NCBI GenBank assembly: GCA_963665165.1
Contig: OY761989.1
Coordinates: forward strand, 1,736,001 to 1,800,000
Origin: G963663315 sp963665165
GTDB taxonomy: Bacteria; Pseudomonadota; Gammaproteobacteria; Arenicellales; Poriferihabitantaceae
Direction: 5' to 3'
DNA: 64,000 nt
Numbering within the stretch: the stretch's first letter is position 1; each line of letters begins with the position of its first letter. Both the position numbers and the translations under genes were made by a program. The notes beneath the pieces were generated by a model. The model did not search any database and was not told the origin of the DNA. It saw nothing but the letters and a program-made list of their open reading frames with translations. This document shows positions 60,953 through 64,000 of this stretch, piece by piece.

Positions 60953-63151
60953 ATGCCATCGAAGCCAGTTATCGACAAGCCCCCGCCAGCGCCAGCCCGG
61001 ACGCTGGACAACGAGCCAGCCGCCCCGGACAAGATCGACCATGACCTGACCGCCTGCGATCTTTATCTGAACCGGGAGATCACCTGGCTTCAATTCAATC
61101 GCCGGGTACTGTGCGAGGCGATGGATGACGACAATCCCCTGCTTGAGCGCCTCAAGTTCTTCGCGATCTTTGCCTCGAACATCGATGAGTTTTTCATGAA
61201 ACGCATTGGCGGCCTGAAACTTCAGGTGATGGCCGGCGTTGTCGAACTGACGGTGGACGGCCGTACCCCGGAACAGCAACTGGCCGAATGCCGGGCGCTG
61301 GTCGAGGAACTCGAAGTGGTCAATGACCAGGCGCTGCCTGAACTTCTGGCCGAACTGGACGCCAGGGATATCCGCATCCTGGATTACGATGAACTGGACC
61401 GCAATCAGCAGGACACCTTGCGGCATCACTATCTGGAGAACATTTTCCCGCTGGTCACGCCCCAGATATTCGATCCGGCCCACCCTTTCCCGTTCATTTC
61501 CAATTTGTCGCTGAACATACTGGTGACCCTGCCCGCCATCCAGGATGAAGACCCGTTCCTGGCCCGGGTGAAGGTCCCGGTTGGCGCTGACGTGCCGCGC
61601 TTTGTCCAGCTTCCGGGCGTCAGTCATTTCGTTCCACTGGAACAAATCATTGCCCACAATCTGGATCTGCTTTTCCCCGGGGAACAGGATTTCGAATTCG
61701 ACTATTTCTATATTTCAAGGAACGCGGCGGCGGAAAGGCAGGAATCCGGGGTCAGTGACCTGCTCGCAATGATCGAATCCGAGTTGCGCGACCGGCGAAT
61801 CGCCCCGATCGTGCGTATCGCGGTCAATCGGGGCATGAGCGATGACAGAAAGAAAACGCTGGCCGAGCAGTTTGGCCTGAATGTGGAAATGGACGTTTTC
61901 GAATCCGGCAGCCTGCTCGCCCAGAAGGACCTGTTCGAACTGGTATCCCTGCCACGGCCGGAGCTTCACTACCCCACGCATCTGCCGATCAACCATCACA
62001 GGCTGCAGGATGGGCAGCGCAGTATTTTCCACTCCATCCGGGAAGCCCATTCGATGTTGCTGCAGCATCCCTATGAATCATTCAATACTTCTGTCGTCCG
62101 CTTCCTGAAAGAGGCGGCCAATGACGAACAGGTACGGGCGATCAAGATGTCCTTGTACCGGACGGACGAGGAAACACGTATTGTCGATTTGCTGATCCAG
62201 GCCGCGAACAACCGGAAACAGGTCGCCGTGGTGGTTGAGTTGAAGGCGAAATTCGATGAGGCCGCCAATATCAAATGGGCCGAACGAATGGAGCGCGCCG
62301 GCATCCATGTCACCTACGGCGTAATTGGCCTGAAGACCCATTGCAAGGTGTTGATGGTGGTGCGGCAGGATGTGGACAAGCTCAGGCGCTATGTCCATAT
62401 CGGCACCGGGAATTACCATGGCGGCACGGCCCGGCAATATACGGACCTCGGGTTGTTGACCTGCGACCATCATATCGGCAACGACACCACCGAATTGTTC
62501 AACTACCTGACTACGGGCCATTCCAGAAAGCGGATTTTCAAACAACTCCTGGTTTCTCCGAAGCAACTGAAAAAAGAGCTGATCGACAAAATCAACCGGG
62601 AAATCACCCATGTGGCCCAGGGCGGCAAGGGGTTGATCCAGATCAAGTCGAATGCCCTTGAGGACAGGGACATCGTGGAGGCCCTGTATCGCGCCTCGGC
62701 CGCGGGGGTAAAAGTCGATCTGATCATCCGGGACACCTGCCGATTGCGCCCGGGTATAAAAGGACTATCCGAAAATGTGACCGTAATCAGCATAGTCGGC
62801 CGGTTCCTCGAACACAGCCGGGTGTTTTATTTCCGCAACAAGGGGGCGGAGGAGTATCTGATCGGTTCCGCCGACCTGATGAAAAGAAACCTGGAAAGCC
62901 GGGTGGAGGTGGTGACCCCGATCAACCGGAAATCATTGAAGGATGAGCTTCGCCTGATTCTCGACACGTTGCTCGACGACGATGTAGATGCCTGGGAAAT
63001 GCAATCGGATGGTTCCTATGTCAAGCGAACCTGCAAGTCGCCCGCCGCCGTCGGTTGCCAGCATCAATTGATTGAATGCGCCCAGACCCGGCTGAAAACC
63101 AGGCGCCGCAAGAAATCCGTGCGAACCCGAAGCATCAAGAAACGGAATTGA
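60953..63151 (+). CDS. ppk1: Polyphosphate kinase Ppk1
   Basis: A 732-aa enzyme that builds polyphosphate from ATP. It starts the conserved region with YLNREITWLQFNRRVLCEA and FFAIFASNIDEFFMKRIGGL. Later come the tunnel-forming segment LPINHHRLQDGQRSIFHSIRE-type region, MSLYRTDEETRIVDLLIQAANNRKQVAVVVELKAKFDE and the autophosphorylated His in GLKTHCKVLMV. HIGTGNYHGGTARQYTDLGL and GSADLMKRNLESRVEV close the catalytic part. The C-terminal 40 residues are unusually basic (KTRRRKKSVRTRSIKKRN). ppx is located elsewhere in the window, 32 kb away. Confidence 0.96.
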   Translation: MPSKPVIDKPPPAPARTLDNEPAAPDKIDHDLTACDLYLNREITWLQFNRRVLCEAMDDDNPLLERLKFFAIFASNIDEFFMKRIGGLKLQVMAGVVELTVDGRTPEQQLAECRALVEELEVVNDQALPELLAELDARDIRILDYDELDRNQQDTLRHHYLENIFPLVTPQIFDPAHPFPFISNLSLNILVTLPAIQDEDPFLARVKVPVGADVPRFVQLPGVSHFVPLEQIIAHNLDLLFPGEQDFEFDYFYISRNAAAERQESGVSDLLAMIESELRDRRIAPIVRIAVNRGMSDDRKKTLAEQFGLNVEMDVFESGSLLAQKDLFELVSLPRPELHYPTHLPINHHRLQDGQRSIFHSIREAHSMLLQHPYESFNTSVVRFLKEAANDEQVRAIKMSLYRTDEETRIVDLLIQAANNRKQVAVVVELKAKFDEAANIKWAERMERAGIHVTYGVIGLKTHCKVLMVVRQDVDKLRRYVHIGTGNYHGGTARQYTDLGLLTCDHHIGNDTTELFNYLTTGHSRKRIFKQLLVSPKQLKKELIDKINREITHVAQGGKGLIQIKSNALEDRDIVEALYRASAAGVKVDLIIRDTCRLRPGIKGLSENVTVISIVGRFLEHSRVFYFRNKGAEEYLIGSADLMKRNLESRVEVVTPINRKSLKDELRLILDTLLDDDVDAWEMQSDGSYVKRTCKSPAAVGCQHQLIECAQTRLKTRRRKKSVRTRSIKKRN

Positions 63152-63216
63152 CGGCTTTTGTCCGGTCGATCCACCCCCATCATGATCTTTTTTTAACTCA
63201 ATAGAGAGAATTCATC

Positions 63217-64000
63217 ATGCCTGCGAAACTTCCAGCAAAAGCAAGCGCTGTCATTATAGGCGGCGGCGTCATCGGCTCCAGCGTGGCTTACCATCTGGCC
63301 AGAATCGGCTGGAGCGATGTCGTGCTGCTTGAACGCAGCCAGTTCAGTTGCGGAACCACCTGGCATGCCGCCGGGCTGATCGGCATCATGCGCGCCAATG
63401 AAAGCCACGCCAGAATGGCCCGGTATTCGATGTCGGTTCTGTCGGAAATCGAGAAGGAAAGCGGGCAGTCGACCGGGTTCAAGCAGGTGGGTTCAATCAG
63501 TATCGCACACAGCGAGGGACGATTCGAGGAGTTGAAACGGGTGGCGTCGATGAACAACGCTTTCGGGGTAACCCGTGTGGACATGATCACCCCGCAGGAA
63601 ATCAAGGAGCTTTATCCTTATCTGGAGACGGGGGATCTGCTGGGCGGAACCTGGGTTGCGCAGGACGGTTACGCCAGTCCGGTGGACGTAACCGCCGCCT
63701 TTGTCAAAAGCGCCCGCAATCGGGGCGCCTTGTGCCTGGAGGGGGTGAAAGTAACCGGCATCGTGGTTGAAAACGGCCGGGTTTGCGGGGTCAACACCAG
63801 TCAGGGCGATATCGAGGCCGAATTCGTGGTCAATTGCGCCGGTATGTGGGCGCGGGAGGTCGGCAGGATGGCCGGGGTCAACATCCCGCTCCATGCGGCG
63901 GAGCACTATTACGCAGTGACTGAAAAGCTCGACTCGCTGCCGCTGGACCTGCCGGTGATGCGGGATCATGACAATGGCGCTTATTACAAGCAGGACGCGG
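63217..64000 (+). CDS. FAD-dependent amine oxidoreductase, N-terminal part (dimethylglycine/sarcosine dehydrogenase-like), cut by window end
   Basis: First 261 codons of a DAO-family flavoprotein. The FAD motif is SAVIIGGGVIGSSVAYHLARIGW, and the His in GTTWHAAGLIGIMRAN sits where dimethylglycine and sarcosine dehydrogenases attach FAD covalently. WVAQDGYASPVDVTAAFVKSARNRGA and VVNCAGMWAREVGRMAGV are also typical. It differs clearly from the 805-aa homologue at 37932-40349 and is a distinct paralogue. It follows ppk1 by 65 bases, and a GAGAGA site precedes the ATG. Whether a GcvT-like C-terminus follows cannot be seen. Confidence 0.88.
   Translation, partial: MPAKLPAKASAVIIGGGVIGSSVAYHLARIGWSDVVLLERSQFSCGTTWHAAGLIGIMRANESHARMARYSMSVLSEIEKESGQSTGFKQVGSISIAHSEGRFEELKRVASMNNAFGVTRVDMITPQEIKELYPYLETGDLLGGTWVAQDGYASPVDVTAAFVKSARNRGALCLEGVKVTGIVVENGRVCGVNTSQGDIEAEFVVNCAGMWAREVGRMAGVNIPLHAAEHYYAVTEKLDSLPLDLPVMRDHDNGAYYKQDA

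Noticed and set aside
1..64000. CRISPR arrays, rRNA genes or complete insertion sequences
   Set aside because: No regularly spaced repeats, rRNA signatures or transposase frames were seen on either strand.

Overview
The window looks like a stretch of chromosome from a GC-rich, aerobic gammaproteobacterium. The evidence is the sdhCDA order, the recJ-rpoE-rseA-rseB block, YgfZ, Prc, AmpD, paired CNNM/CBS proteins, and pstSCAB-phoU. The genus is not identifiable from sequence alone. Repeated methylated-amine and betaine genes suggest a marine or host-associated life style (inference).

Layout. 1-3.4 kb: succinate dehydrogenase (sdhC, sdhD, partial sdhA) with ygfZ divergent. 3.4-12.4 kb (minus strand): a putative methylated-amine cluster. 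It holds a branched-chain-type ABC importer with LivG and LivF fused in one chain, a trimethylamine-dehydrogenase-family flavoprotein with a changed substrate pocket, and an MttB-superfamily protein without an amber codon. 12.6-16 kb (plus): a two-domain 3-hydroxyacyl-CoA dehydrogenase/enoyl-CoA hydratase and a 2OG-Fe(II) oxygenase. 16.1-21.3 kb (minus): the phosphate operon pstSCAB-phoU, with a Pho-box-like array upstream and a terminator-like hairpin between pstS and pstC. 21.4-27 kb (plus): ArsR-methyltransferase, prc, a 2-phosphoglycerate-kinase-like protein and an archaeal-type phosphoglycerate mutase homologue. 27-32.7 kb (minus): ppx, rseB, rseA, rpoE, recJ.

32.9-48.6 kb: a second importer set (livF, livG, livM, frameshifted livH, binding protein) leads into a dimethylglycine-dehydrogenase-like flavoprotein and a second MttB homologue. 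Next come a class III aminotransferase, a fatty-acid-hydroxylase-family membrane protein, an EamA transporter and a frameshifted putA. Importer, methyltransferase, N-demethylating flavoprotein and proline oxidase together would suit uptake and stepwise demethylation of a betaine, possibly proline betaine. This is a hypothesis.

48.7-57.4 kb is an AT-richer accessory zone. It has orphan or broken defence and toxin-antitoxin parts: an RHH protein, two HEPN-like proteins, an hsdR stump and a DUF2384 antitoxin stump joined by a perfect 27-bp inverted repeat, abiE, an orphan higA with only the tail of higB, an abiEi remnant, and a zeta-type toxin pair. Its right part (51.28-57.30 kb) lies between an intact tRNA-Phe and a degenerate copy of that tRNA's 3' end, the signature of an element integrated at a tRNA; no integrase is visible. 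57.4-64 kb returns to core genes (ampD, two CNNM/CBS proteins, ppk1) and ends in a third FAD-dependent amine oxidoreductase gene cut by the window edge.

Three genes (livH, putA, and a hypothetical at 54.1-54.8 kb) each carry a single-base indel in a short G/C run. Sequencing error and real gene decay cannot be told apart here.
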